This document shows positions 18,024 through 27,233 of a DNA stretch of 64,000 bases, in pieces. Every line of letters begins with the position of its first letter. The first letter of the stretch is position 1. The notes under the pieces were generated by a model that saw only the letters and a program-made list of their open reading frames with translations, was not told the DNA's origin and did not search any database. The stretch is from Rhizobium sp. ARZ01 (lineage in GTDB: Bacteria; Pseudomonadota; Alphaproteobacteria; Rhizobiales; Rhizobiaceae), in contig NZ_JACVAE010000003.1 of NCBI RefSeq assembly GCF_014851675.1, forward strand, positions 496,001 through 560,000, read 5' to 3'. Position numbers and translations under genes: made by a program.

Positions 18024-19576
18024 CCGTCAAGATTTACGTCCCCCGGGATACGGCGGCGCTCGCGCTGGGTGCGAACAAGGTCGTCGCTGCGATCGAGAAG
18101 GAAGCCGCGGTGCGCGGCGTCGACATCACGATTGTGCGCAACGGTTCGCGCGGCATGCACTGGCTTGAGCCGCTGGTGGAGGTCGTTGTCGATGGCGAGC
18201 GCATCGCTTACGGGCCGGTGAAGGCCGCCGACGTGACCTCTCTGTTCAACGCGGATTTCCTCTCCGGCGGCGCACATCCGCTCTGTCATGGGCGAACGAA
18301 GGACATTCCCTTCCTCAAGCAGCAGACGCGCCTGACGTTCTCGCGCTGCGGCATTACCGATCCGCTTTCGCTCGACGATTATCGCCGTTTCCGCGGCCTG
18401 ACGGGGCTGGAAAAGGCCGTGGCGATGGTGCCGGCCGATATCGTCACGGAAGTGACGGACAGCGGCCTGCGCGGTCGCGGCGGCGCCGGGTTCCCGACCG
18501 GCATCAAGTGGAAGACCGTGCTCGAGGCTGCCGGTGATCGTAAGTACATCGTCTGCAACGCCGACGAGGGCGACAGCGGTACCTTCGCCGACCGGATGAT
18601 CATGGAGGGCGATCCCTTCGTGCTCATCGAGGGCATGGCGATCGCGGGCCTTGCGACCGGCGCCACCAAGGGTTTCATCTACACTCGCTCCGAATACCCA
18701 CATGCCATTGCGATCATGAGCGAGGCGATCGAGATCGCGCTGCAGGCAGGGATCCTTGGCCCCTCCGTGCTAGGCTCGGGCCGCGCCTTCGATATGGAAG
18801 TGCGCGTTGGCGCGGGTGCCTATGTCTGCGGCGAGGAGACGGCGCTTCTTAACAGTCTCGAGGGTAAGCGCGGCGTCGTCCGCGCCAAGCCGCCGCTTCC
18901 GGCGCACAAGGGCCTGTTCGACTGTCCGACGGTCATCAACAACGTCATTTCGCTCGCCTCCGTGCCGGTCATCCTCGACCAGGGTGCCGAATTCTATCGC
19001 GATTTCGGCATGGGCCGGTCGCGCGGCACGATCCCGATCCAGATTGCCGGTAACGTGAGGCACGGCGGTCTCTATGAGACGGCCTTCGGCCTGTCGCTCG
19101 GCGAGATCATCGATCACATCGCCGACGGTACGGCATCGGGGCGGCCGGTGAAGGCCGTGCAGGTCGGCGGCCCGCTCGGCGCCTATTTCCCGCGCGAGTT
19201 GTTTGATACGCCGTTCGACTACGAGGCGTTTGCAGCCAAGGACGGGTTGATCGGTCACGCGGGCATCGTCGTCTTCGACGACACCGTCGACATGCTGCAC
19301 CAGGCCCGTTTCGCCATGGAATTCTGCGCCATCGAAAGCTGCGGCAAGTGCACGCCTTGCCGGATCGGGTCGACCCGTGGCGTCGAGGTGGCCGACAAGA
19401 TCGGCCGCGGCATCGAGCCTGAGAAGAACCGCGAATTGCTCGCTGATCTCTGCAACACCATGAAGTTCGGTTCGCTCTGTGCGCTCGGCGGCTTCACGCC
19501 CTATCCGGTGATGAGCGCCATGACCCATTTCCCGGATGATTTCTCGCCGGCACCAAGAGTGGAGGCTGCGGAATGA
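18020..19576 (+). CDS. fdsB: NAD-dependent formate dehydrogenase beta subunit (FMN, NAD binding)
   Basis: NuoF-like diaphorase subunit of 518 aa. An N-terminal thioredoxin-like ferredoxin region (about 1-110) precedes the NuoF core. The NAD-binding GRGGAGFPTG is near residue 153, the FMN region GAGAYVCGEETALLNSLEG near 268, and the C-terminal ESCGKCTPCRIG holds the [4Fe-4S] cysteines. It transfers electrons from formate to NAD+. It overlaps fdsG at its start and the DUF4287 gene at its stop, each by four bases. Confidence 0.94.
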   Translation: MTVKIYVPRDTAALALGANKVVAAIEKEAAVRGVDITIVRNGSRGMHWLEPLVEVVVDGERIAYGPVKAADVTSLFNADFLSGGAHPLCHGRTKDIPFLKQQTRLTFSRCGITDPLSLDDYRRFRGLTGLEKAVAMVPADIVTEVTDSGLRGRGGAGFPTGIKWKTVLEAAGDRKYIVCNADEGDSGTFADRMIMEGDPFVLIEGMAIAGLATGATKGFIYTRSEYPHAIAIMSEAIEIALQAGILGPSVLGSGRAFDMEVRVGAGAYVCGEETALLNSLEGKRGVVRAKPPLPAHKGLFDCPTVINNVISLASVPVILDQGAEFYRDFGMGRSRGTIPIQIAGNVRHGGLYETAFGLSLGEIIDHIADGTASGRPVKAVQVGGPLGAYFPRELFDTPFDYEAFAAKDGLIGHAGIVVFDDTVDMLHQARFAMEFCAIESCGKCTPCRIGSTRGVEVADKIGRGIEPEKNRELLADLCNTMKFGSLCALGGFTPYPVMSAMTHFPDDFSPAPRVEAAE

Positions 19577-19788
19577 GCGACACGGAAAAGGTGAAGGGCC
19601 CCGCGTCCTACTTCCCCTCGATCGAGAAGAAGTATGGCCAGCCGATCGAGCACTGGAAAGCAATTATCCGCGCGCAGGAAGGCAAGGCGCACATGCAGAT
19701 CGTGGCGTTCCTGAAGGAGACGCACGGTCTCGGCCATGGCCATGCCAATGCGCTCGTCGCGGCCACGTTGGCCGAGACCAAGTCGTAG
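19573..19788 (+). CDS. Small DUF4287-type protein inside the fds operon
   Basis: The 71-aa product has the pattern of DUF4287 proteins: YFPSIEKKYGQPIEHW, then HMQIVAFLKETHGLGHGHANALVA. It is hydrophilic with no cofactor motif. Its ATG overlaps the fdsB stop (ATGA), so it is translationally coupled to the complex genes, and fdsA follows after 58 bases. No function is known; an accessory or DNA/protein-binding role linked to formate oxidation is possible. Confidence 0.85.
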   Translation: MSDTEKVKGPASYFPSIEKKYGQPIEHWKAIIRAQEGKAHMQIVAFLKETHGLGHGHANALVAATLAETKS

Positions 19789-19846
19789 AAACAAACCCAA
19801 GTCGCCCGGAGCCCCGCGGCGCATAGAATTTGATCCGGAGGTTTCC

Positions 19847-22723
19847 ATGCCCCTCGTTCCTGAAATCGACTACGGCACCCCCGCCTCCAAGTCGGAAAAG
19901 ATGGTGACGCTAACGATCGACGGTCGCGAGATTACCGTGCCGGAGGGCACCTCGATCATGCGCGCCTCGATGGAGGCGGGCATCGAGATCCCGAAACTCT
20001 GCGCCACCGACATGGTCGACGCCTTCGGCTCCTGCCGGATCTGTCTGGTGGAGATCGAGGGGCGCGCCGGCATGCCCGCCTCGTGCACGACGCCGGTGGC
20101 GCCGGGCCTGGTCGTCTCGACCCAGACACCACGGCTGAAGGAGGTGCGTCGCGGCGTGATGGAGCTCTACGTCTCCGACCATCCGCTCGCCTGGAACGAG
20201 AAGGCCGGCACCGGCGCCAGCGAGTTCGACCAGGTTGCCAGTTCGATCGGTCTCACCGAGAACCGCTACGGCGTCGAAGGCCGCAACCACGTCGCGCCCG
20301 GCGGCGGCTCGCTTACCATCGATTACATGGTCCGCGACGAGTCGAACCCCTACTTCACCTATGACCCTGCCCAATGCATCGTCTGCTCGCGCTGCGTGCG
20401 CGCCTGCGAGGAGGTGCAGGGCACCTTTGCCCTCACCATCGAGGGCCGCGGCTTTGACAGCCGCATGTCGGCCGGCATGCACGAGGCGTTCATCGATTCC
20501 GAATGCGTGTCCTGCGGCGCCTGCGTGCAGGCATGCCCGACCGATGCGCTGCGCGAGAAGTCGGTGCTCGAAACGGGCATGCCCGAGCATTCGGTCGTCA
20601 CCACCTGCGCCTATTGCGGCGTCGGCTGTTCGTTCAAGGCGGAGATGCGCGACGAAGAGCTCGTGCGCATGGTGCCGTGGAAGGATGGCCAGGCGAACCG
20701 CGGCCACTCCTGCGTGAAGGGCCGCTTCGCCTACGGTTACTCGACCCACCGCGACCGCATCCTCAATCCGATGGTCCGCGAGAAGATCACAGATCCCTGG
20801 CGCGAGGTGAGCTGGGAAGAGGCCTTTGCGCACGTCGCGAGCGAGTTCCGGCGAATCCAGTACCAGTACGGCCGCGATTCCGTCGGCGGCATCACCTCGT
20901 CGCGCTGCACGAACGAGGAGACTTATCTCGTGCAGAAGCTGGTGCGCGCCGGCTTCGGCAACAACAACGTCGACACCTGCGCCCGCGTCTGCCACTCGCC
21001 GACCGGCTACGGCCTCGGCCAGACCTTCGGCACGTCCGCCGGCACGCAGAACTTCGATTCCGTCGAGGAGACCGACGTCGTCATCGTCATCGGCGCCAAT
21101 CCGACCGACGGCCATCCCGTTTTCGCCTCTCGTCTGAAGAAGCGGCTGCGCCAGGGCGCCAAGCTGATCGTCATCGATCCGCGCCGCATCGACCTCGTCA
21201 AGGGCCCGCATGTTGAGGCGAGCTACCATCTGCCGCTGAAGCCCGGCACGAACGTCGCCGTCGTCACCGCCCTTGCGCACGTCATCGTCACCGAAGGTCT
21301 TTTTGCCGAGCAGTTCATCCGCGAGCGTTGCGACTGGTCGGAGTTCGAGGACTGGGCGTCGTTTGTGTCCGAACCGCGCCACAGCCCGGAGGAAGTCGAG
21401 AAGCTCTCCGGTGTTCCGGCCGATATGATCCGCCGTGCTGCTCGGCTCTTTGCCACCGGCGGCAATGGTTCGATCTACTACGGCCTCGGTGTTACCGAGC
21501 ACAGCCAGGGTTCGACCGCTGTCATGGCGATTGCCAATCTTGCCATGGCGACCGGCAATATCGGCCGGCCGGGTGTCGGCGTGAACCCGCTGCGCGGCCA
21601 GAATAACGTGCAGGGCTCGTGCGACATGGGCTCGTTCCCCCACGAACTGCCGGGTTATCGCCACATCTCCGATGATGCGACGCGCGAGATTTTCGAGAAG
21701 CTCTGGGGCGTCAAGCTCAACGACGAACCGGGCCTGCGTATTCCCAACATGCTGGATGCGGCCGTGGAGGGGACGTTCAAGGGCATCTACATCCAGGGCG
21801 AAGACATCCTGCAGTCCGATCCGGACACCAAGCACGTCTCTGCCGGTCTCGCCGCGATGGAATGCGTCGTCGTGCAGGACCTGTTCCTGAACGAAACGGC
21901 AAACTACGCGCACGTCTTCCTGCCGGGCTCGACCTTCCTTGAGAAGGACGGCACCTTCACCAATGCCGAGCGCCGCATCAACCGGGTACGCCGGGTCATG
22001 ACCCCGCGCAACGGCTATGCCGACTGGGAAGTCACCCAGAGGCTCGCGCAGGCGATGGGCCTTGCCTGGAACTACAAGCACCCGTCCGAGATCATGGACG
22101 AGATCGCCGCGACGACACCGAGCTTCGCGCTCGTCTCCTACGACTATCTCGAAAAGATGGGCTCCGTGCAGTGGCCGTGCAACGAGAAAAACCCGGAAGG
22201 GTCACCGATCATGCACGTCAATGGCTTCGTGCGCGGCAAGGGTAAGTTCATCCGCACCGAATATGTGGCGACGGACGAAAAGACCGGGCCGCGCTTCCCG
22301 CTGTTGCTCACCACCGGCCGCATTCTCAGCCAATACAATGTCGGCGCACAGACGCGGCGTACCGACAACGTCGTCTGGCATGACGAGGACCGGCTGGAGA
22401 TCCATCCGCACGACGCCGAGAACCGCGGCATCCGCGATGGCGACTGGGTGCGGCTGGCCAGCCGCTCGGGCGAGACGACGCTGCGTGCGCTGATCACCGA
22501 TCGCGTGGCCGCTGGCGTGGTCTATACGACCTTCCACCACCCCGACACGCAGGCGAACGTCATCACCACCGACTTCTCCGACTGGGCGACGAACTGCCCG
22601 GAATACAAGGTGACGGCGGTTCAGGTCTCGCCTTCCAACGGTCCGTCCGAATGGCAGGTCGAGTATGGCGAACAGGCTCGCCAGTCGCGCCGGATTACTG
22701 GCAAGCTGGAGGCGGCGGAGTAG
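19847..22723 (+). CDS. fdsA: NAD-dependent formate dehydrogenase catalytic alpha subunit (Mo, Fe-S)
   Basis: Catalytic subunit of 958 aa that oxidises formate to CO2. N-terminal NuoG-like part: [2Fe-2S] cysteines in CATDMVDAFGSCRIC, then ferredoxin cysteines in CIVCSRCVRAC and CVSCGACVQAC. The molybdopterin part opens with CAYCGVGC and binds bis-MGD. RVCHSP at about residues 380-385 holds Cys382, in the place of selenocysteine as molybdenum ligand, followed by the catalytic His. CCGGAGG before ATG 19847 supports the start. A long antisense open frame (19910-22081) is a GC-bias shadow. Confidence 0.95.
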   Translation: MPLVPEIDYGTPASKSEKMVTLTIDGREITVPEGTSIMRASMEAGIEIPKLCATDMVDAFGSCRICLVEIEGRAGMPASCTTPVAPGLVVSTQTPRLKEVRRGVMELYVSDHPLAWNEKAGTGASEFDQVASSIGLTENRYGVEGRNHVAPGGGSLTIDYMVRDESNPYFTYDPAQCIVCSRCVRACEEVQGTFALTIEGRGFDSRMSAGMHEAFIDSECVSCGACVQACPTDALREKSVLETGMPEHSVVTTCAYCGVGCSFKAEMRDEELVRMVPWKDGQANRGHSCVKGRFAYGYSTHRDRILNPMVREKITDPWREVSWEEAFAHVASEFRRIQYQYGRDSVGGITSSRCTNEETYLVQKLVRAGFGNNNVDTCARVCHSPTGYGLGQTFGTSAGTQNFDSVEETDVVIVIGANPTDGHPVFASRLKKRLRQGAKLIVIDPRRIDLVKGPHVEASYHLPLKPGTNVAVVTALAHVIVTEGLFAEQFIRERCDWSEFEDWASFVSEPRHSPEEVEKLSGVPADMIRRAARLFATGGNGSIYYGLGVTEHSQGSTAVMAIANLAMATGNIGRPGVGVNPLRGQNNVQGSCDMGSFPHELPGYRHISDDATREIFEKLWGVKLNDEPGLRIPNMLDAAVEGTFKGIYIQGEDILQSDPDTKHVSAGLAAMECVVVQDLFLNETANYAHVFLPGSTFLEKDGTFTNAERRINRVRRVMTPRNGYADWEVTQRLAQAMGLAWNYKHPSEIMDEIAATTPSFALVSYDYLEKMGSVQWPCNEKNPEGSPIMHVNGFVRGKGKFIRTEYVATDEKTGPRFPLLLTTGRILSQYNVGAQTRRTDNVVWHDEDRLEIHPHDAENRGIRDGDWVRLASRSGETTLRALITDRVAAGVVYTTFHHPDTQANVITTDFSDWATNCPEYKVTAVQVSPSNGPSEWQVEYGEQARQSRRITGKLEAAE

Positions 22724-22737
22724 GTCGGAATGTGCCG

Positions 22738-23580
22738 ATGACGCATTTCAACACGACCACCAGGGTTCCCGAGCTGGCCCGGCGCACCGGGCAGCTCGGC
22801 GAGGGTGAGCGCATCGTTCCGGAGGAGGTGCCGATCGCCTTCACCTATCATGGTTCGACCCATGCGGTGATGATGGCGACACCAGCGGACCTGGAGGACT
22901 TCGCGGTCGGCTTCAGTCTGACGGAGGGCATCATATCCGATGCCGACGAGATCGAACTGGTCGAAGTCGTCGCCGAGGAGAAGGGCATCGACCTGCAGAT
23001 CCGCCTCGCCGATGTCCAAAGCGCCGCGCTGACTGCGCGCCGTCGCCATATGGCGGGACCTGTCGGCTGCGGGCTCTGCGGCATCGAATCGATCGAGCAG
23101 GCGGTGCGGGTGACACCGTCAGTCCGGACGTCGGCGCTGACGTTGACGGAAGGCGAGGTCGCAGAGGCCGTGCGTCTCCTGAACGGCCAGCAGCCTCTGC
23201 ACATGGAGACGCACGCCGTCCATGGCGCCGCGTTCTTCGTTCCCGGAACGGGACTGATTGCCGTGCGCGAGGACGTAGGCCGGCACAATGCGCTCGACAA
23301 GCTCGCCGGTGCGGCTGCCCGCGCAGGTTATCGCGGCAGCGCAGGGGCCGTCGTCGTCACCAGCCGGGTCTCCGTCGAAATGGTGCAGAAGACGGCCGTC
23401 GTCGGCAGTCCCTTCATCATTGCGATCTCGGCACCCACAGCCCTTGCTATCCGCACGGCCGAAGAGGCCGGCATGACGTTGATCGCGCTGGTGCGAGGCG
23501 ACGAGTTCGAAATCTTTACAGGCGCCGAGCGCGTTATCCCGTCTTCAGACGAAGCCGGACGCCGGGTCATCAACAGGTAG
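22738..23580 (+). CDS. fdhD: Formate dehydrogenase accessory sulfurtransferase
   Basis: FdhD (FdsC) inserts sulfur into the molybdenum cofactor of formate dehydrogenase. The 280-aa product has the redox motif GCGLCG (CxxC) near residues 106-111 and the conserved VREDVGRHNALDKLAG and SRVSVEMVQKTA segments. The start is uncertain: ATG 22738 is chosen, while an in-frame GTG lies at 22732 and neither has a strong ribosome site. The gene begins 14 bases after fdsA, as in other fdsGBACD operons. Confidence 0.93.
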   Translation: MTHFNTTTRVPELARRTGQLGEGERIVPEEVPIAFTYHGSTHAVMMATPADLEDFAVGFSLTEGIISDADEIELVEVVAEEKGIDLQIRLADVQSAALTARRRHMAGPVGCGLCGIESIEQAVRVTPSVRTSALTLTEGEVAEAVRLLNGQQPLHMETHAVHGAAFFVPGTGLIAVREDVGRHNALDKLAGAAARAGYRGSAGAVVVTSRVSVEMVQKTAVVGSPFIIAISAPTALAIRTAEEAGMTLIALVRGDEFEIFTGAERVIPSSDEAGRRVINR

Positions 23581-23586
23581 GAAAAC

Positions 23587-23841
23587 ATGTCGAACGATAC
23601 AAAACTGGTCCGGATGGCCAATCAGATCGCTACCTTCTTCCATTCCCAGCCGGGAGAGGATGGGTCGAAGAATGTTGCGACACATATCAATAAGTTCTGG
23701 GAGCCGCGCATGCGCCGCCAGTTCTTCGAACTCGTGGAAAATCGCGGGGGAGAAGGGCTGGATCCGATGGTGCTTGATGCCGTGCCGCTGATCCGTCGCC
23801 CGCCACCGCCTGTCGCAGGCGGGGATGTGTCCGGCGGATGA
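23587..23841 (+). CDS. fdsD: Formate dehydrogenase delta subunit
   Basis: The 84-aa product matches the FdsD family: KLVRMANQIATFFHSQPG near the N-terminus, then VATHINKFWEPRMRRQF and a Pro-rich end. FdsD is a small subunit needed for full activity or assembly of the soluble formate dehydrogenase; its mechanism is not well known. It begins 6 bases after fdhD and is the last gene of the operon. Confidence 0.92.
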   Translation: MSNDTKLVRMANQIATFFHSQPGEDGSKNVATHINKFWEPRMRRQFFELVENRGGEGLDPMVLDAVPLIRRPPPPVAGGDVSGG

Positions 23842-23857
23842 CTCGGTTCCAGTCGGT

Positions 23858-24412
23858 TCAAGCCCCCGCAATCTTCGGAATCAGGAAACCCGTGCGGCGG
23901 CGATAGGCCTCATACTCGGCCGCCAGCGGTGTAGCTGCGAACTTGCTTTCCTCGCCTTTCGCCGCGACGACATAAATGATCACGAAGGCGAGCACAGGCA
24001 GGACAGACCAAAGGGTCCAGGTCGCAATCGCCCAGCCGGTCCAGAAGATGATGTAGGACGTGTAGAACGGGTGCCGCACGAGGCGGTAGGGCCCGATCGT
24101 GACGAGGCTGTCCGGCTTGTCCGGGTCGAAAGCAAAGCGCAGGCGCGCCTTGCGGGATGCCGATATCGCCCACCAGAAGAGTACAGTTGCCGCGATTTCC
24201 AGACCTAGGCCGACCAGCTGCGCGGCGACCGGCTGCTGCCGGCTCCAGACCAGATAGAGGAAATAGAGGGTTGTCAGTGTCACTGCGGCCGAGACGACCT
24301 TCATGCCATCAGGCATACGGGGAGATGAAAAATGTCCGCGTAGCGACCAAGTATAGAAACCGACGACGATAACGCTCAAACAGGTGACGGCAATGTCCAG
24401 TGCTGTTTCCAT
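23858..24412 (-). CDS. Isoprenylcysteine carboxylmethyltransferase-family membrane protein
   Basis: The 184-aa product has about five transmembrane segments and the conserved C-terminal block GPYRLVRHPFYTSYIIFW, the SAM-binding signature of the ICMT/PEMT superfamily. Bacterial members methylate unknown small or lipid substrates. It is convergent with fdsD, 16 bases apart, with no clear hairpin between them. Function beyond the family is not assigned. Confidence 0.8.
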   Translation of the reverse strand: METALDIAVTCLSVIVVGFYTWSLRGHFSSPRMPDGMKVVSAAVTLTTLYFLYLVWSRQQPVAAQLVGLGLEIAATVLFWWAISASRKARLRFAFDPDKPDSLVTIGPYRLVRHPFYTSYIIFWTGWAIATWTLWSVLPVLAFVIIYVVAAKGEESKFAATPLAAEYEAYRRRTGFLIPKIAGA

Positions 24413-24573
24413 TTCTTCGCCGGCGCGAGGCCGACCCCTCTCTTGTGCGGTTCCGCCGAACCATATCCGTGGCCGCGCGATGCCGCAATGCGGGGTCGAT
24501 GCATATCCACGTCTAGTGGTTGTGATCGATTGGCCGGTTTCAGCCCGCTCTCATGCAACACCGGCTTTAGCGT

Positions 24574-24589
24574 CTCGTTCACGAACGAG
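24574..24589. repeat. Short perfect inverted repeat in a divergent promoter region
   Basis: CTCGTTC AC GAACGAG lies in the 237-base gap between the divergent methyltransferase and hydrolase genes. Its size fits a dimeric regulator site. No regulator gene is adjacent, so this is a weak call. Confidence 0.3.
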
Positions 24590-24649
24590 GTGTACGCTCC
24601 CGGAGGCGATTCGGCGCAGTGAGCGCAGCAGTCTCATCGGGAAAGAGCG

Positions 24650-25525
24650 ATGGTATTCGACAGTCAGACGATCGTGACCCGTCACGGTGCCGTGCGCTAC
24701 AGCGACACGGGCGGTTCGGGCTTCCCGGTCGTTCTTGTTCATGGTTCGAGCTTTTCCCGGCGCGTCTTCGAACGGCAGTTCGACAGCGGGCTTGCGAAAC
24801 GCTGGCGTCTGATCGCCGTCGATCTGCCGGGACATGGCGAATCGGAGGATGCGCCCGACCCGCGCTCCGCCTACACGGTGACCGGCTTTGCGGAATGCCT
24901 CGAGGAGATTGCCGATGCCCTCGACTTGAAGCGGCTGGCGGTGTTCGGCTGGTCGCTTGGCGGCCATGTCGCAATCGAGTGGATGAGCCGGAGCACGCGC
25001 ATTCGCGGCCTGATGCTCTGTGGCGCGCCGCCCATGCCGCGGGGTCTGATCGGTATGTTCCGCGCCTTCCATGCGTCGCTCGATCTCCTTCTTACCTCGA
25101 AGCAGATCTTCACCGAGCGTGACGCTGCCCGCTTTGCCTCTCTATGTTTCACCTCAATCGAACCGCCGTTCCAGGATCTGGTCCTGCGGACTGACGGGCT
25201 GGTTCGGTCAATTTTTGCGCAGAGCCTTGCGCGCGGCGATGGGGTAGACCAGCGCCGCACAATCGAGATGGCGTCAATTCCAGTCGCCATCGTTGCGGGA
25301 ACCGACGACCCCTTCGTTCGTCTCGGCTATCTTGCCGGAATCAATCTTCCGGACCACTTCGCAAGCGAGCCAATTGTCTTCCAGGGAGCCGGCCATGCGC
25401 CCTTCTGGGAGAAGGCGGACGTTTTCAATGCGATCCTCGATCGTTTCCTCGATACCGTCGCTGCCGATACAGCCTCAGCATGGCAGGCACACGTCCGCCG
25501 CGTGACCGCACGCGCAAGGGGTTAA
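24650..25525 (+). CDS. Alpha/beta-fold hydrolase
   Basis: The 291-aa product has the oxyanion segment LVHGSS (about residues 28-33), the nucleophile elbow GWSLGG (Ser near residue 103), a late Asp in GTDDPF and a C-terminal His in GAGHAPFW, so the catalytic triad is complete. The cap region is helical. The BioH/haloperoxidase-like layout suggests an esterase; substrate unknown. It appears monocistronic and ends at a hairpin at 25587-25610. Confidence 0.85.
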   Translation: MVFDSQTIVTRHGAVRYSDTGGSGFPVVLVHGSSFSRRVFERQFDSGLAKRWRLIAVDLPGHGESEDAPDPRSAYTVTGFAECLEEIADALDLKRLAVFGWSLGGHVAIEWMSRSTRIRGLMLCGAPPMPRGLIGMFRAFHASLDLLLTSKQIFTERDAARFASLCFTSIEPPFQDLVLRTDGLVRSIFAQSLARGDGVDQRRTIEMASIPVAIVAGTDDPFVRLGYLAGINLPDHFASEPIVFQGAGHAPFWEKADVFNAILDRFLDTVAADTASAWQAHVRRVTARARG

Positions 25526-25586
25526 TGCTTCGCGACTTTCTGACCTACGAAAGTCGATTGGAAATCCGTTGAAACCAGCAGGTGTG

Positions 25587-25610
25587 AGCGGCCGCCCAAA
25601 GGCGGCCGCT
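25587..25610. terminator. Perfect 10-bp hairpin between the hydrolase and the chemoreceptor remnant
   Basis: AGCGGCCGCC (25587-25596), loop CAAA, GGCGGCCGCT (25601-25610). No T-run follows on either strand. It lies between two convergent genes and probably ends transcription for one or both. Confidence 0.5.
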
Positions 25611-25635
25611 GCAATTCTAATCTCTCATTCGAGTG

Positions 25636-26149
25636 TCAGAACTCTTCCCAGTTAGTCACGGCAGCCGCGGCACCGCCGCGCACCGTCCTTCGGACAGCAT
25701 GGAGCTGCGTTGTGGTATGCTGCGGCGTCTTCTCCGATCGGTCGAGGCGGAACTGCCGCAGCAGAATGTGCAGCGCTTCCGCTTCGCGGGCCATCGAATG
25801 GCTTGCGGCGGTGCTTTCCTCGACCATCGCGGCATTCTGCTGCGTCGCCATGGTCCATGGAGTTGACCGACTGGTTGATCTCGCAAAGTCCGGTCGACTG
25901 TTCGCGGGCCGCCTCGACGATCGTGGTGACGTTTACGTGGACATCCTGAACCTGGACCAGGATCTCACTCCAGTGCCTTGCCGGTCTGGCCGACGAGCGC
26001 GACACCGTCTTAACGTGCTGGTTGGAGGCACTGATCATCAGGAGGTTGCCGGTCAGATCGAACTGGATGACCGCTTGTGATTTCGAGATGGCATCGAGAA
26101 TTTGACTTGAATCTGTAAATTTGCCGAATGAAAGCATCATGTCCCTCAT
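25636..26149 (-). pseudogene. Remnant of a PAS-type methyl-accepting chemotaxis protein
   Basis: The 5' part encodes the start of a chemoreceptor PAS domain (MLSFGKFTDSSQILDAISKS, AVIQFDLTGN). It then jumps to the extreme C-terminal signalling region. NQHVK is followed, in a second frame, by GVALVGQTGKALE; the first frame returns with VEAAREQSTGL and NSMD. A third shift gives TQQNAAMVEESTAASHS and a typical receptor tail ending NWEEF. Most of the PAS, HAMP and methylation regions are deleted and at least three frame changes remain, so it cannot make a receptor. An intact cheW lies upstream on the same strand. Confidence 0.85.
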
Positions 26150-26171
26150 GTTCGCGCGAGGCGCCCTTAGG

Positions 26172-26217
26172 ACATCGCATATGCTCTCCGCCGTCTGCCG
26201 GGGGACATATGCGATGT
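26172..26217. repeat. 12-bp perfect inverted repeat upstream of the chemoreceptor remnant
   Basis: ACATCGCATATG (26172-26183) and CATATGCGATGT (26206-26217) are perfect arms around a 22-base spacer, 23 bases upstream of the pseudogene start. It could be an operator or a hairpin of an older transcript. No T-run follows. Confidence 0.6.
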
Positions 26218-26500
26218 TATCGGCGCAGTGATTGTTGTTGGCCCGGGGCGTGCCGTCCCGCGCGTTTCACTGGATGCGATGAGAACTCGGGGACTGCGCC
26301 GTCATGTCGGGTGGCTGTGCATAGCCTGCAGGTCACAAATGCGACGATGTGATTAAGAAGTGGTGAATATGAGCTTCCCCTAAATTAGGTGTTTACCTCG
26401 TTCTGAAAAGTAACTGTTAATCGCGCCAAACGCGATCAATGTACATCGAGCAATTCCTGGCTGTATTTCGTCCTTCTGTGTGGCGCAGCGGCGGCAAACC
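26218..26500. other. Intergenic stretch without a recognised gene
   Basis: This stretch between the chemoreceptor remnant and the cheW terminator is more AT-rich near 26340-26420. It contains a small ATCGCG/CGCGAT hairpin at 26420-26436. No coding frame, RNA gene or insertion sequence could be supported. Confidence 0.4.
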
Positions 26501-26534
26501 AAAAAAGCCGCCCGATCGCGAGATCTGGCGGCTT
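26501..26534 (-). terminator. Rho-independent terminator of cheW
   Basis: On the minus strand GCCGCC (26527-26532) pairs with GGCGGC (26507-26512), and flanking A/T pairs extend the stem. A run of six T follows (26506-26501). It lies about 33 bases after the cheW stop. Confidence 0.85.
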
Positions 26535-26566
26535 CGGAATGTTGCGAAACTGTCTACAGGAAAGAG

Positions 26567-27043
26567 TCAGGCCGCCATGTCCTCGACGTCGCGCTCCTTG
26601 AACATGCGCGCCAGGTTGAGGAAGCAGATCATGCCGTTTTCGTGGGCGATGATACCCTCGGCGTAAACCTTGTCGAAGGACGTCGTGACTTCCGGCACCG
26701 GCTGAATCTGGTCGGCGCGAATGGTGAGAATATCCGACACGCGGTCGACGACGAGGCCGACGACCATGTTGTGTACCTCGGCAACGACGATGGCGCTGCG
26801 CTCGTTGGCTTCCGTGCTCTTCATGCCCAGCTTGTGGGCGAGGTCGATGATCGGGATCACCGTTCCGCGCAGGTTCATGACGCCAATGACGTCCGGGGGG
26901 GAATGCGGGATCGGCGTCGACGGTGCCCAGCCGCGGATTTCGCGGATCGTCGTCGTCTTTACGCAAAATTCCTGATCATGGAGCCGGAAAGCAATGATCT
27001 CGAGGGTTTCGCCGGCAAAACCGGCCGTCTTGAAGGTCGTCAT
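26567..27043 (-). CDS. cheW: Chemotaxis coupling protein CheW
   Basis: CheW links chemoreceptors to the CheA kinase. The 158-aa product has the two-barrel CheW pattern: EIIAFRLHDQEFCVKTTTIREIRGW, VIGVMNLRGTVIPIIDL, and VVGLVVDRVSDILTI. It lies apart from any cheA, cheY or cheR gene. The receptor gene downstream on the same strand is destroyed, so this copy probably serves receptors encoded elsewhere. It has its own strong terminator. Confidence 0.93.
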   Translation of the reverse strand: MTTFKTAGFAGETLEIIAFRLHDQEFCVKTTTIREIRGWAPSTPIPHSPPDVIGVMNLRGTVIPIIDLAHKLGMKSTEANERSAIVVAEVHNMVVGLVVDRVSDILTIRADQIQPVPEVTTSFDKVYAEGIIAHENGMICFLNLARMFKERDVEDMAA

Positions 27044-27233
27044 CTGGGGTTATGCCTCATCTGTCACTTGCAGTCTGACTGCTTGCGACGAGGATAACCG
27101 GGCCGAGGTTAAGGATTGTTCAACCGGGAAGTACGCCGACCCGCAAGCTGCGGGCCGGCGTCACGACGTCCGGGACTCGGCGGGGTCCGGCCGAAGCCAC
27201 CACCGGCGAGCGATTCCCGCAGGTGGCACGACC

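Noticed and set aside
19910-22081. 723-codon open frame antisense to fdsA
   Set aside because: Composition is His/Asp/Arg/Val-rich without domain pattern; it mirrors the codon bias of fdsA, whose motifs are unmistakable.
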